A stretch of 64,000 bases of DNA, from contig BPUI01000003.1 of NCBI GenBank assembly GCA_019973575.1, positions 1-64,000 of the forward strand. Reading direction: 5' to 3'. The stretch is from Gemmatimonadetes bacterium T265 (lineage in GTDB: Bacteria; Gemmatimonadota; Gemmatimonadetes; Gemmatimonadales; Gemmatimonadaceae). A program made the position numbers and the translations under genes. The notes below the pieces were generated by a model. It saw only the letters and a program-made list of their open reading frames with translations. It had not been told where the DNA came from and did no database searches. Every line of letters begins with the position of its first letter. Position 1 is the stretch's first letter. This document shows, piece after piece, positions 17,685 to 23,999 of the stretch.

Positions 17685-17963
17685 ATGGGCCGCCACGAGA
17701 AGCTCCTCGCGCAGATCCTGGGCGGGCGCGCGGACGCGAACGTCGGCTTCGACGCGCTCCGGGCGTTGTTGCGGCACCTCGGTTTCGAGGAACGCACCCG
17801 CGGCAGCCATCACGTGTTCCGGCGCGCCGGGGTGGCAGCCCTGATCAACTTGCAGCGCGACGGCGACAAGGCGACGGTGTACCCGGTGCGGCAGGTCCGC
17901 GCGATCTTGGTCGAGCACGGCCTCACCGCCGGCGAGCCGCCCGACCCAGCGGAGGGGGAATGA
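17685..17963 (+). CDS. hicA: HicA-family mRNA interferase toxin
   Basis: A 92-residue toxin of the HicA/YcfA family, dsRBD-like fold, that cleaves mRNA when free of HicB. Family features are the N-terminal LLAQILGG helix, FDALRALLRHLGFEERTRG and the catalytic GSHHVF segment (Gly40-Phe45, His42/His43). A beta-strand follows (ATVYPVRQVRAILVEHGL). The gene begins about 100 bp after attC-like site A, and its stop overlaps the hicB start by four bases (ATGA). That layout ensures coupled synthesis of toxin and antitoxin. It is probably repressed by the HicAB complex, but no operator was identified. Confidence 0.85.
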   Translation: MGRHEKLLAQILGGRADANVGFDALRALLRHLGFEERTRGSHHVFRRAGVAALINLQRDGDKATVYPVRQVRAILVEHGLTAGEPPDPAEGE

Positions 17964-18196
17964 GCGTGAGCGACGCGTACAAGTACGAGTTGATTGTCTA
18001 CTGGAGCGCGGCAGACGGCGCCTTCGTCGTGGACGTGCCCGAGCTGCCCGAGCTGCCCGGGTGCGCCGCGCACGGCGCCACGCCGAGCGCGGCCGTAGCG
18101 AGTGCGCAGGAGGCGATCGGGCTCTGGATCGAGACGGCGCGCGAGTTCGGTGACGCGGTGCCCGAGCCGAAGGGGCGGCGGCTGCTACTCGCGTGA
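17960..18196 (+). CDS. hicB: HicB-family antitoxin (short form)
   Basis: A 78-residue antitoxin starting at ATG 17960 after GGAGGGGG, overlapping hicA by four bases. The ribonuclease-H-like HicB fold is shown by YKYELIVYWSAADGAFVVDV followed by PELPGCAAHGATPSAAVASA and AIGLWIETAREFGDAVPEP. The ELP unit is duplicated (PELPELPG), a small in-frame expansion. There is no C-terminal helix-turn-helix or ribbon-helix-helix domain, so this form probably neutralises HicA without being a strong autorepressor. The stop is five bases before attC-like site B. Confidence 0.85.
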   Translation: MSVSDAYKYELIVYWSAADGAFVVDVPELPELPGCAAHGATPSAAVASAQEAIGLWIETAREFGDAVPEPKGRRLLLA

Positions 18197-18200
18197 CGCC

Positions 18201-18297
18201 GCCTAACGTTGCGTTGCAGCAGGCGCAGCGGGCCGACGCCCCGCGTGGCGGGACGGCTCCGGGTAGCCCGCTGCGCAGCTGAACTTGGGCGTTGGAC
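18201..18297 (+). repeat. attC-like integron recombination site B
   Basis: The best attC candidate in the window (97 bp). A left core GCCTAAC (18201-18207, fits RYYYAAC) is followed by GTTGCGTTGCAGC. The inner arms CGCAGCGGGC and GCCCGCTGCG are perfect complements. The right arm AGCTGAACTTGGGC ends in the core GTTGGAC (18291-18297, fits GTTRRRY). Imperfect pairing near the cores with a perfect inner stem is what folded attC sites look like. It lies directly after hicB and directly before the next gene, as expected at a cassette junction. Confidence 0.72.
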
Positions 18298-18309
18298 GGC
18301 TACGAGCAA

Positions 18310-18903
18310 ATGACCGACGATCAGGACGAGATCGAAACCGAGATCCTCGATGCTCTCGCCAGTGCAGCGGACGCTCGTCGTCCGTACGCCGGCTTTTTCT
18401 CCTGGCCCGACCCGGACGTCGCCGAACGCGGAGTTGCCGCGGACTTCGCGGCCGCGGCGGCCGGCGTGGAGCCGGGCCTGCCCTGGGACGAGCTACGCTC
18501 TCGCGGCCGGGGCAACGATCCTCCGGATTGCGAAGCGGTGGACTCGACCGGGCGAAGGATCGCGATCGAGATCACCGAGATTGTCGATGGCCGGCCGATC
18601 GCTGCGGCGACCGCCACCCGTCGTCCGCAGGAGCGGCTATGGGCCATCTGGAAGCGCGAGCGGTTTCTACAAGAGGCTCAGCGCCGGCTCACCGAGAAGG
18701 ACGGCAAGGTGCTCAAGGACGGCCCGTACGACGAGTACATCGTCATCATCCACACCGACGAGCCCACGCTCGATGCGGAGCGCGTGGGCGAGTGGTTGAC
18801 CGACCACAGGTTCGACCAACCGCGGCAGCTGAGCCGTGCGTACCTTCTCCTCTCGTACGATCCACGTCCGGCCAGCTACCCCTACTTCAAGCTCTCGTGG
18901 TGA
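18310..18903 (+). CDS. Hypothetical protein with nuclease-like (PD-(D/E)XK-type) core motif
   Basis: A 197-residue protein starting at ATG 18310, 13 bp past the right core of attC-like site B. The stretch GNDPPDCEAVDSTGRRIAIE followed by ITE has the spacing of the PD...(D/E)xK active-site region (Asp in PPD, then Glu in AIEIT), with Thr in the Lys position. The N-terminus is acidic (TDDQDEIETEILDALASAAD) and the C-terminal half is alpha/beta (DGPYDEYIVIIHTDEPTLDA, then YLLLSYDPRP). G+C and third-position GC are visibly lower than in flanking genes, in line with acquisition. The nuclease reading is inference from a short motif. It is probably co-translated with the next gene, three bases away. 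Confidence 0.6.
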   Translation: MTDDQDEIETEILDALASAADARRPYAGFFSWPDPDVAERGVAADFAAAAAGVEPGLPWDELRSRGRGNDPPDCEAVDSTGRRIAIEITEIVDGRPIAAATATRRPQERLWAIWKRERFLQEAQRRLTEKDGKVLKDGPYDEYIVIIHTDEPTLDAERVGEWLTDHRFDQPRQLSRAYLLLSYDPRPASYPYFKLSW

Positions 18904-18905
18904 GC

Positions 18906-19220
18906 ATGAAGCGTTTGTTCAACAGCCGCGGTCAGCACATCGCCAACGAATCGGGAGGCCGCCTCTACGCACCCGCCGGTGGCAACGTCGGCCGTCAGAT
19001 CGACGGTGCAGGCATCTTCGTCGACCTCAACGGCCGGTACTTGGGTGAGGTGGTGTACGGCGACCGATTGCTGAGCGACCAGTCTTCGGGTTACCGAGCC
19101 ACCAACTTTGGCAACGCCGGTACCACGGGAAGCATCGGCAATGCTGGTGACCCCGGGAGCCACGGGGCGATCGGTGTGCCAGGCGGGTACGAGGATATCG
19201 CGCCGGATCGCTTACGTTAG
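18906..19220 (+). CDS. Small protein resembling the '4-fold beta flower' family
   Basis: A 104-residue protein with start ATG 18906; GTG 18900, overlapping the previous stop, is an alternative. The first 60 residues are a run of short beta motifs, LFNSRGQHIANESGGRLYAP, GGNVGRQIDGAGIFVDLNG and RYLGEVVYGDRLL. This is the pattern of the Bflower (4-fold beta flower) proteins as I remember it; membership needs a profile search. The tail is a collagen-like G-rich run (GNAGTTGSIGNAGDPGSHGA). G+C is clearly lower than in the core genes. It forms a two-gene unit with the nuclease-like gene and is followed 17 bp later by the left half of attC-like site C. Confidence 0.65.
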   Translation: MKRLFNSRGQHIANESGGRLYAPAGGNVGRQIDGAGIFVDLNGRYLGEVVYGDRLLSDQSSGYRATNFGNAGTTGSIGNAGDPGSHGAIGVPGGYEDIAPDRLR

Positions 19221-19237
19221 AGGATCACGCGCCAGCC

Positions 19238-19275
19238 GTCCAACGAGGCGTTGAAGCTGTCGGGTATGCACGGAT
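19238..19275 (+). repeat. Left half of attC-like site C, cut by an IS110 element
   Basis: The core GTCCAAC (19238-19244) is followed by GAGGCGTTGAAGCTG and CGGGTATGCACGGATGC. Nearly the same sequence follows the left core of site D at 21253 (GCGTTGAAGCTG, CGGGTATGC, GGATGC). No matching right half follows here; an IS110 recombinase gene does. The candidate right half is at 20850-20870 on the other side of the element. Confidence 0.5.
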
Positions 19276-19351
19276 GCTATGCCGCGGCCCTCGGCGCTGT
19301 CTCGCCTCGGCATCACCGCTCGCTCACAACCCGCAGACAAGCTAAGGGAGA

Positions 19352-20623
19352 TCAAGTCCCGGCCATGGCGAGTTCTGGTGCGGGTACGGTGCCGAAGCGG
19401 GCGGGGAGTTCGTAGCCTTTCGCGTGCAGGAGGACGCTGTACGTGATGTGCAGGAGTTGGTGGGCCACGTGGCTGAGCGCGACTAGGTAGGGCTTCCCGC
19501 GGGCGCGTTGGGCGTCGTAGACCGCCTGGCACTGCGGGTCGGTGCGCGCGGCCGAGCGGGCGGCGAGCATGACGGCGCGGCGCACGTACCGATTGCCGCG
19601 CTTGCTCATGCGCGCGTGCCCGGCGGAGCGGCCCGACTGCTTGACCTGGGCGTCGAGGCCGACGGCGGCGACGAGCTTGTCGGCCCCGTGCTTCGGCTTC
19701 TTGAGGGTGCGCGCCTGCTCGCGCGCCTGCGCGGCGAAGCGCGCCATCGCCGGGAGCTCGGCGAGCCACGTCCGCACGGTCTCGCGGCCGAAGCCCGGCA
19801 CGGTCGCGAGCAGGGCGCGGGTCGGGGCGTCGTCGGCCTGCAGCGCGTCGAGGCGCTCGCCTAACGCGACGACGTGCGCGCGCAGCTGCTCGAGGTGGGT
19901 GACGAGGGTCTGGACCGCGACGGCGGCCGCGCCGTACGGGTCGACGACGCCGACCGAGGCGGCGGCGCAGGTGCGCAGCGCGCGCGCCGTCTCGGCCCCG
20001 AGATGGCCGCGGCTGGCCGCGTGGAGCACGCGCGTGACCTCGGACGCGCGCGCTCGGGCGAGGGCCGCGGGCGTCGCCCACCGGGCGAGGACGGCGAGCG
20101 CGCTCGGGCTCCCGAGGTCGGAGAACACGGCGGCGAACTCGGGGAAGAGCGGGTCGAGCACGGTGTGCAGCTTCGTGAGCTGGCGCGCGCGGAGCTCGAC
20201 CATCTCGGTCCGGAGTCGGCTGATCTCACGCGCGGCGGCCTGGCGGTCCTCGGGCACCGCGTGCGAGGCGAGGCGCTTCCCGCCCCAGTGCAGCAGGCGC
20301 GCGATCACGACCGCGTCGATCCGGTCGGTCTTGGCCCCGCGCAGGTTGGCGTTGCGGAAGGCCCGGGTCTGGAGTGGGTTGAGCACGCGGACGGTCGGCG
20401 CGCCCCACTGCTGGAGCCACGCGTGCAGGGTGAGCCAGTAGACCCCGGTCGCTTCGAGCCCGACCTGCACGTCGGCCGGCGGCACGTCGGCGAGGCGTGC
20501 CGCGAGTTGCGTCAACCCAGATCGCGTCGGGGCGAACCGGGCTTGCCAGACGAGCTCGCCGTCGCCGTCCAGGAGCGCGGCGTCATGCCAGCGCTTGCCG
20601 ATGTCGAATCCGAGGTACATCAT
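19352..20623 (-). CDS. IS110-family DEDD recombinase (transposase 1)
   Basis: A 423-residue RNA-guided-type recombinase of the IS110 family. The RuvC-like N-terminal domain has all four acidic residues: Asp7 (GFDIGK), Glu57 (GLEATGVYW), Asp100 and Asp103 (GAKTDRIDA). The C-terminal Tnp_20 domain has TVPGFGRETVRTWLAELP and the Ser-containing segment VKQSGRSAGHARMSKRG (Ser330 is the likely nucleophile). The start has GGAGGT six bases upstream. There is no frameshift or truncation, so the element may be active. Members of this family insert by Ser/DEDD chemistry guided by an element-encoded bridge RNA. Confidence 0.9.
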   Translation of the reverse strand: MMYLGFDIGKRWHDAALLDGDGELVWQARFAPTRSGLTQLAARLADVPPADVQVGLEATGVYWLTLHAWLQQWGAPTVRVLNPLQTRAFRNANLRGAKTDRIDAVVIARLLHWGGKRLASHAVPEDRQAAAREISRLRTEMVELRARQLTKLHTVLDPLFPEFAAVFSDLGSPSALAVLARWATPAALARARASEVTRVLHAASRGHLGAETARALRTCAAASVGVVDPYGAAAVAVQTLVTHLEQLRAHVVALGERLDALQADDAPTRALLATVPGFGRETVRTWLAELPAMARFAAQAREQARTLKKPKHGADKLVAAVGLDAQVKQSGRSAGHARMSKRGNRYVRRAVMLAARSAARTDPQCQAVYDAQRARGKPYLVALSHVAHQLLHITYSVLLHAKGYELPARFGTVPAPELAMAGT

Positions 20624-20848
20624 CGTCGCACCTCCGTGGGTGGTGCCTCCGTCGGGGCGGGCCGACTCCAGCGCACGCTCGTGTCGATCAGCGCAGGGGA
20701 ACGCGCAGCAAGCTGAATAGCGCAGGGGAGCCGGACGCGCGGTCTGCAGGGAGAGGAGCGGGAGTGCCCTCGGCTTAACTTCAGCGCAGCCCGACGCCCG
20801 TACGCTACTCCGGCCGCTGCATGCCCGTCCAGGAGCTCACGACTATAC
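20624..20848 (-). ncRNA. Candidate bridge-RNA region upstream of recombinase 1
   Basis: About 225 bp of non-coding DNA precede the recombinase start. In IS110-group elements this end carries the bridge RNA that specifies target and donor. It contains the direct repeat AGCGCAGGGGA at 20690-20700 and 20719-20729 and several short pairing segments (for example GCGC...GCGC around AGCAAGCTGAATA). No fold was computed, so the RNA call rests on position and family knowledge. Confidence 0.35.
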
Positions 20849-20871
20849 GAGCTTAACTTGGGAGTAGACAA
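20849..20871 (+). repeat. Right half of attC-like site C
   Basis: GAGCTTAACTTGGGAGTAGA resembles the right arms of site B (GCTGAACTTGGGCGTTGGAC) and site A. The core is degraded (GTAGACA instead of GTTRRRY). Upstream, GCATGCCCGTC (20810-20820) could pair with the CGGGTATGC of the left half at 19238. A second, more degenerate right-arm-like sequence, GGCTTAACTTCAGCG, is at 20772. Confidence 0.42.
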
Positions 20872-20887
20872 CACACAGGAGGCTCCG

Positions 20888-21229
20888 TTGCGCGTCTGGT
20901 TGGCTTGCACGACACTCCTCGGTGCCGCCGGCGCTTTCGCGCTGACTGGGGCGGCGCGCCAGCCCGGGCCGGGGTACACGCCGCCCGACGGCTTCGTCCC
21001 GGACTCGGCGACCGCCGTCCGGGTCGCCGTCGCGGTCTGGACGCCCATCTACGGGGCAGCCACGATCGCCGGCGAACGGCCGTACCACGCCCGGCTGCGT
21101 GGCGGTATCTGGACCGTCGAGGGCTCGCTGCCGCGGGCTCAGCCGGGGACCGTCGTCAGCGGCGGCGTCGCGCTGGCGGAGATCGCCAAGCGTGACGCGC
21201 GGGTCTTGCGGGTCACCCACGGTCGGTGA
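20888..21229 (+). CDS. Exported NTF2-fold immunity-type protein
   Basis: A 113-residue protein. TTG 20888 is preferred because AGGAGG lies five bases upstream. The N-terminus is a signal peptide (LRVWLACTTLLGAAGAFAL, cleavage near GAARQP). The mature part matches the NTF2-fold immunity family pattern: PDSATAVRVAVAVWTPIYG, then YHARLRGGIWTVEGSLP, GGVALAEIAKRDARVLRVTH. Relatives accompany polymorphic toxins or occur as orphan integron-cassette genes. No toxin gene is adjacent. It lies alone between the right half of attC-like site C and the left core of site D, as a single-gene cassette would. Confidence 0.75.
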   Translation: MRVWLACTTLLGAAGAFALTGAARQPGPGYTPPDGFVPDSATAVRVAVAVWTPIYGAATIAGERPYHARLRGGIWTVEGSLPRAQPGTVVSGGVALAEIAKRDARVLRVTHGR

Positions 21230-21252
21230 CGACGACCGCCGGCGCGCGTGTT

Positions 21253-21290
21253 GTCTAACGTTGCGTTGAAGCTGACGGGTATGCGAGGAT
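21253..21290 (+). repeat. Left half of attC-like site D, cut by a second IS110 element
   Basis: The core GTCTAAC (21253-21259, fits RYYYAAC) is followed by GTTGCGTTGAAGCTGACGGG and TATGCGAGGATGC. This is close to the left half of site C and shares GTTGCGTTG with site B. It begins 23 bp after the stop of the immunity gene. The candidate right half is at 22830-22857, beyond the second recombinase gene. Confidence 0.5.
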
Positions 21291-21615
21291 GCCCCGCTCC
21301 TCCGCGTATTCCGTCGCAGGGACAGTCCGTCATGCTCGGAAACCCCGCAGCTTCTGTGAAGCGGCGGCCCTCGCCACGGGCTGTGGTGCACGCGTGGCGT
21401 CGTAGCGGGTCGTGATCGGGTTGTGCGGGCCGGGCGCGAGGTGCTGCTCAGTCTTCTGTTCGCGCTCAGAGTGGCGTGCGGGGGCACGCCGGCGCATGGG
21501 GGGAATGCGGGAGCGGGTGGCGCCCTCTAACGGGCGGCCTCACGTGCGGCCATAAGCTGCGTCGCGCTCAGCCGCCCGGCGTCAGTCACCAGGCATGCCC
21601 GGCCCGCGTGTCGCG
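21291..21615 (-). ncRNA. Candidate 3' bridge-RNA region of IS110 element 2
   Basis: This 325-bp segment has no credible gene. It holds several possible stems, for example GGCGTGC (21473-21479) with GCACGCC (21484-21490), and GGGCGGC near 21530 with GCCGCCC near 21580. IS1111-type elements encode their guide RNA in this position. The RNA call is inference from layout, not from a computed fold. Confidence 0.35.
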
Positions 21616-22719
21616 TTAGGCGGTGGCGACCTCCGGGGTGGTATCCGCCCGCGACCGGACGCGCGCGGCGGAGTAGTCCGTGCCGTCGCGCCACATGACG
21701 TAGGGCACGCCGGCGAGCCGCCGGGCGAGGGCGACCATGGCGACCCGGGTGCCCCGCCGGACCGCGACGCGCGCGGCCCACGCCTGCAGGGGTGCCGCGT
21801 CGGGGTCGCGGCTGCGCTGGAGGCGCCACGCCGCCTCGACGAGCAACCAGCGCACGCGGGGCGAGCCCGCCTTGGTGATGCGGCCGCGCTGCTGCCGCTC
21901 GCCCGAGCTGCGCTCGCCCGAGCTGCGCTCGCTCGGGACCAATCCGAGGTAGGCCATCACCTGGTGGGCGTCGCGGAAGCGGGCGACGTCGTCGAGCGTG
22001 GCGACGAACGCGGTCGCGGTCACCGGTCCGATGCCCGGCGCGGTCGTGAGGCGTTGCACCGCGGCGTCGGTCGCCGCGAGCGCCGTGAGGCGTTGGTCCG
22101 CCGCGGCAATCTGCTCGTTCAGCGGCGCGAGCACGGCGAGGAGCGGTGCGACCTCGGTGCGCGACGCGCTGGATACGGCCCCGGTCGCGTCGAGCACGGC
22201 GAACTTGGTGGCGGTGCGCTCGGCGTCGCCCGCGGGGAGCCGCAGCCCATCGCGCCGCACCAGGGCCTTGAGCACCGCGATGTAGCGCGTCCGGGTGCGC
22301 ACGAGTGCGTCGCGGACGGCGAGCTCCGCCCGCACGTGCCGCTGCGCGTCGGACAGCCGGTGTGCGGGCCGGTACGCGCCCAGGCGGCACGCCTCGGCCA
22401 GCGTGCGGGCGTCGCGCTTGTCGGTCTTCACGCGCCGCGACCGGGTGGCATACATCGGCGCGTAGTTCGGGTCCGCGACGATCACCGTGTGGCCGAGCGC
22501 CTCGAGGTGGCGCGCGACCCACTCGCTCTCGGTCGAGGCCTCGAGGAGCACCCGGGCCGGGGCGCGACCGCCCAAGGCGGTGGTGAACTGCGGGCGCGTG
22601 GTCGCGATGCGCCGCTCGGTCACCGTCCCGTCGGCGCCGAGGGTACACAGCTGGCTCTCGCGCTTGTGCAGGTCGAGCCCTATCGTGTCGTGCGGGGCAG
22701 CAGTGGCGGGTCCTGGCAT
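21616..22719 (-). CDS. IS110-family DEDD recombinase (transposase 2) with duplicated serine loop
   Basis: A 367-residue recombinase; start ATG 22719 follows GGGAGG at seven bases. Acidic residues of the RuvC-like domain are Asp16 (GLDLHKRESQ), Glu60 (LLEASTESEW), Asp100 and Asp103 (VKTDKRDART). The Tnp_20 domain has TTAPGIGPVTATAFVATLDD and GLVPSERSSG. The segment ERSSG, which should hold the catalytic serine, is duplicated in tandem (residues 264-273) by a 15-bp repeat; most relatives carry it once. The reading frame is otherwise intact and ends GCC-TAA. It is only distantly similar to recombinase 1, so two different lineages are present. Confidence 0.9.
   Translation of the reverse strand: MPGPATAAPHDTIGLDLHKRESQLCTLGADGTVTERRIATTRPQFTTALGGRAPARVLLEASTESEWVARHLEALGHTVIVADPNYAPMYATRSRRVKTDKRDARTLAEACRLGAYRPAHRLSDAQRHVRAELAVRDALVRTRTRYIAVLKALVRRDGLRLPAGDAERTATKFAVLDATGAVSSASRTEVAPLLAVLAPLNEQIAAADQRLTALAATDAAVQRLTTAPGIGPVTATAFVATLDDVARFRDAHQVMAYLGLVPSERSSGERSSGERQQRGRITKAGSPRVRWLLVEAAWRLQRSRDPDAAPLQAWAARVAVRRGTRVAMVALARRLAGVPYVMWRDGTDYSAARVRSRADTTPEVATA
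21896..21925. repeat. 15-bp tandem duplication inside the recombinase 2 gene
   Basis: CGCTCGCCCGAGCTG occurs twice head to tail (21896-21910, 21911-21925), followed by a partial third CGCTC. It adds five codons (ERSSG on the minus strand) exactly at the serine loop. Confidence 0.85.
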
Positions 22720-22829
22720 CGGCTGGCCTCCCGGGCAGTAGTGCGGCCCCTCTCGGGTGACCGCGTTAGTCACGTTGTGGCGCATCTATGGTGTGACCGC
22801 GTCCCCGCGGAGGTCCAGCCCCCAGCCGC

Positions 22830-22857
22830 CGCTTCATCCCCTCTAACTGGAGCGTTC
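22830..22857 (+). repeat. Right half of attC-like site D
   Basis: CGCTTCATCCCCTCTAACTG continues into GAGC and GTTCGGT. CTCTAACTGGAGCGTT parallels the right arms of sites A, B and C (NCTNAACTNNNGCGTT). The core GTTCGGT differs from GTTRRRY at one position. It lies about 25 bp before the next gene. Confidence 0.42.
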
Positions 22858-22884
22858 GGTGGCCACGAACTGGGAGGTGTACGC

Positions 22885-23289
22885 ATGACGCGTCGGCTCT
22901 GGATCGGGGTCGTCGCCGCCCCGCTCGCGGCGGTACCGGTCGTGTGGGCCGTCGCCCTCGCGGTGGCCGCGCGCGTCACCGGCGGGCCTCTACCGCCCGG
23001 CGCGGCCGGGCACACACTGTTCTTCTTCCTCCGCTTCGGCGCCCCCGCGGCTTACGCCCCGAGCGCGCTCCTCGGCGCCTGCGCCGACTGCACCGCCACC
23101 GCTCCGGTGGCCGCGCCGGGCGCGCTGCGGCGACTCGTGCTGCCCGCGTACACCTACACGCGAATGAGGGCCGGCGACGTCCACAGCTGCGCCATTCGGA
23201 CCGACGGCACGCTCGCTTCCCGGGGCGACATGGTGTTGGCCCGGGCGATGCATCTGCCCACTGGCACCCGCGTAGGTGAGTGCGCGTAA
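22885..23289 (+). CDS. Chimeric small protein: membrane helices plus a degenerate RCC1-like repeat
   Basis: A 134-residue product with a good ribosome site (GGGAGGT, six bases before ATG 22885). The N-terminal half is membranous (LWIGVVAAPLAAVPVVWAVA, then HTLFFFLRFGAPAAYAPSAL). The C-terminal part, RMRAGDVHSCAIRTDGTLAS, has the signature of RCC1/BNR-type beta-propeller repeats, where ...HSCAxxxDGTLxCWG... recurs. The following residues look like a degraded copy (Cys-Trp replaced by Ser-Arg). The two parts do not normally occur together, so this is probably a fusion created by rearrangement next to the IS/attC region. It may be non-functional. Confidence 0.5.
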   Translation: MTRRLWIGVVAAPLAAVPVVWAVALAVAARVTGGPLPPGAAGHTLFFFLRFGAPAAYAPSALLGACADCTATAPVAAPGALRRLVLPAYTYTRMRAGDVHSCAIRTDGTLASRGDMVLARAMHLPTGTRVGECA

Positions 23290-23504
23290 CTTCCGCGGCT
23301 GTGCGCCGCGGACGGGCGGCACGCTCACGTGCTGGCGGGATACCCTCGCCACCGGTGCGCGGCGCCGTCGCCCGCCGCGGCACGCCCCACTGGCCTACGA
23401 CCTTTTTCCGCGACGACGAGCTGCGCATCGTCGTCCGCGGGAGCTGGAGGTGTGGGCCGGCATCAACCTCTCGGCCCTCGCCGCGCCCACACCGGAGCGA
23501 CCTC

Positions 23505-23900
23505 ATGCGTCTGACCGCCGCCCGTCGTGTCCTCGGCCATCGGCGTGTTGGTGGTGACGGGCGGCGCATGCTTCGACCTGTTCTTCACCCCCGGGACCGT
23601 GACCCCAGGCTCGATCTACTTCGTCGCGCTGCGGACGACCGACGGCGGGAACCCCGCGGCGTTCGGGTACGCGGGTATCTTGTTCCCCGACCCCTAACCC
23701 CCACGGTACGCTGCTCACGGGCGCGGCCACCACGTCGCCGACCGGGGGGCCGTACACCGCGGTCCGCGGGATCGACGTCGCCTGCCGTACGTAGCACGAA
23801 CACCGCGGTCGTCACCCCCGAGCCGGCGGCCGCCGCCCTGCTCGCGGCGGGGCTGGCGGGCGTGGGCGCGGCAGTCCGGCGGCGGGGCGCGACCGCCTAA
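23505..23900 (+). pseudogene. PEP-CTERM protein gene broken by frameshifts
   Basis: Pieces of one exoprotein are readable in three frames. They are a start MRLTAARRVLG after a GGAG site (23505), then GACFDLFFTPGTVTPGSIYF with VALRTTDGGNPAAFGYAGIL ending in an in-frame stop near 23697. Next comes NPHGTLLTGAATTSPTGGPY with TAVRGIDVACR, and last the sorting tail TPEPAAAALLAAGLAG plus RRRGATA to the stop at 23900. At least two frameshifts separate them. The tail is almost the same as that of the intact gene 100 bp downstream, so the two are duplicated paralogues, one decayed. A sequencing or assembly error is the alternative. Confidence 0.7.
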
Positions 23901-23999
23901 CACCATCGTCTAACGCGATCGCCTCGCGCGGCGGCCGCACGCGACCGGCCGGACCCGACGGCCGAACTCACCAGCACCAGCACACACCGGAGCGTACCC

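Larger units (their letters stand above)
19275..20850 (-). mobile_element. IS110-family insertion element 1 (ends approximate)
   Basis: It contains the recombinase gene 19352-20623 plus about 75 bp after it and up to 230 bp before it. IS110 elements usually lack clear terminal inverted repeats, so the ends are placed by where the attC-like halves stop. The long non-coding segment lies upstream of the recombinase, the arrangement of IS110-group elements whose bridge RNA is encoded at that end. Confidence 0.6.
21290..22830 (-). mobile_element. IS110-family insertion element 2 (ends approximate)
   Basis: It consists of the recombinase gene 21616-22719, about 325 bp of non-coding DNA after it and about 110 bp before it. 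It is in the same orientation as element 1 and occupies the same position relative to an attC-like site. The long non-coding part lies at the 3' side of the recombinase, the arrangement of the IS1111 subgroup. Confidence 0.6.

Noticed and set aside
21600-21620. GTTAGGC at 21613-21619 as the right core of another attC site
   Set aside because: It is simply the GCC-TAA-C end of the recombinase 2 gene, one of many copies of the over-represented 7-mer; no paired arm was found close by.
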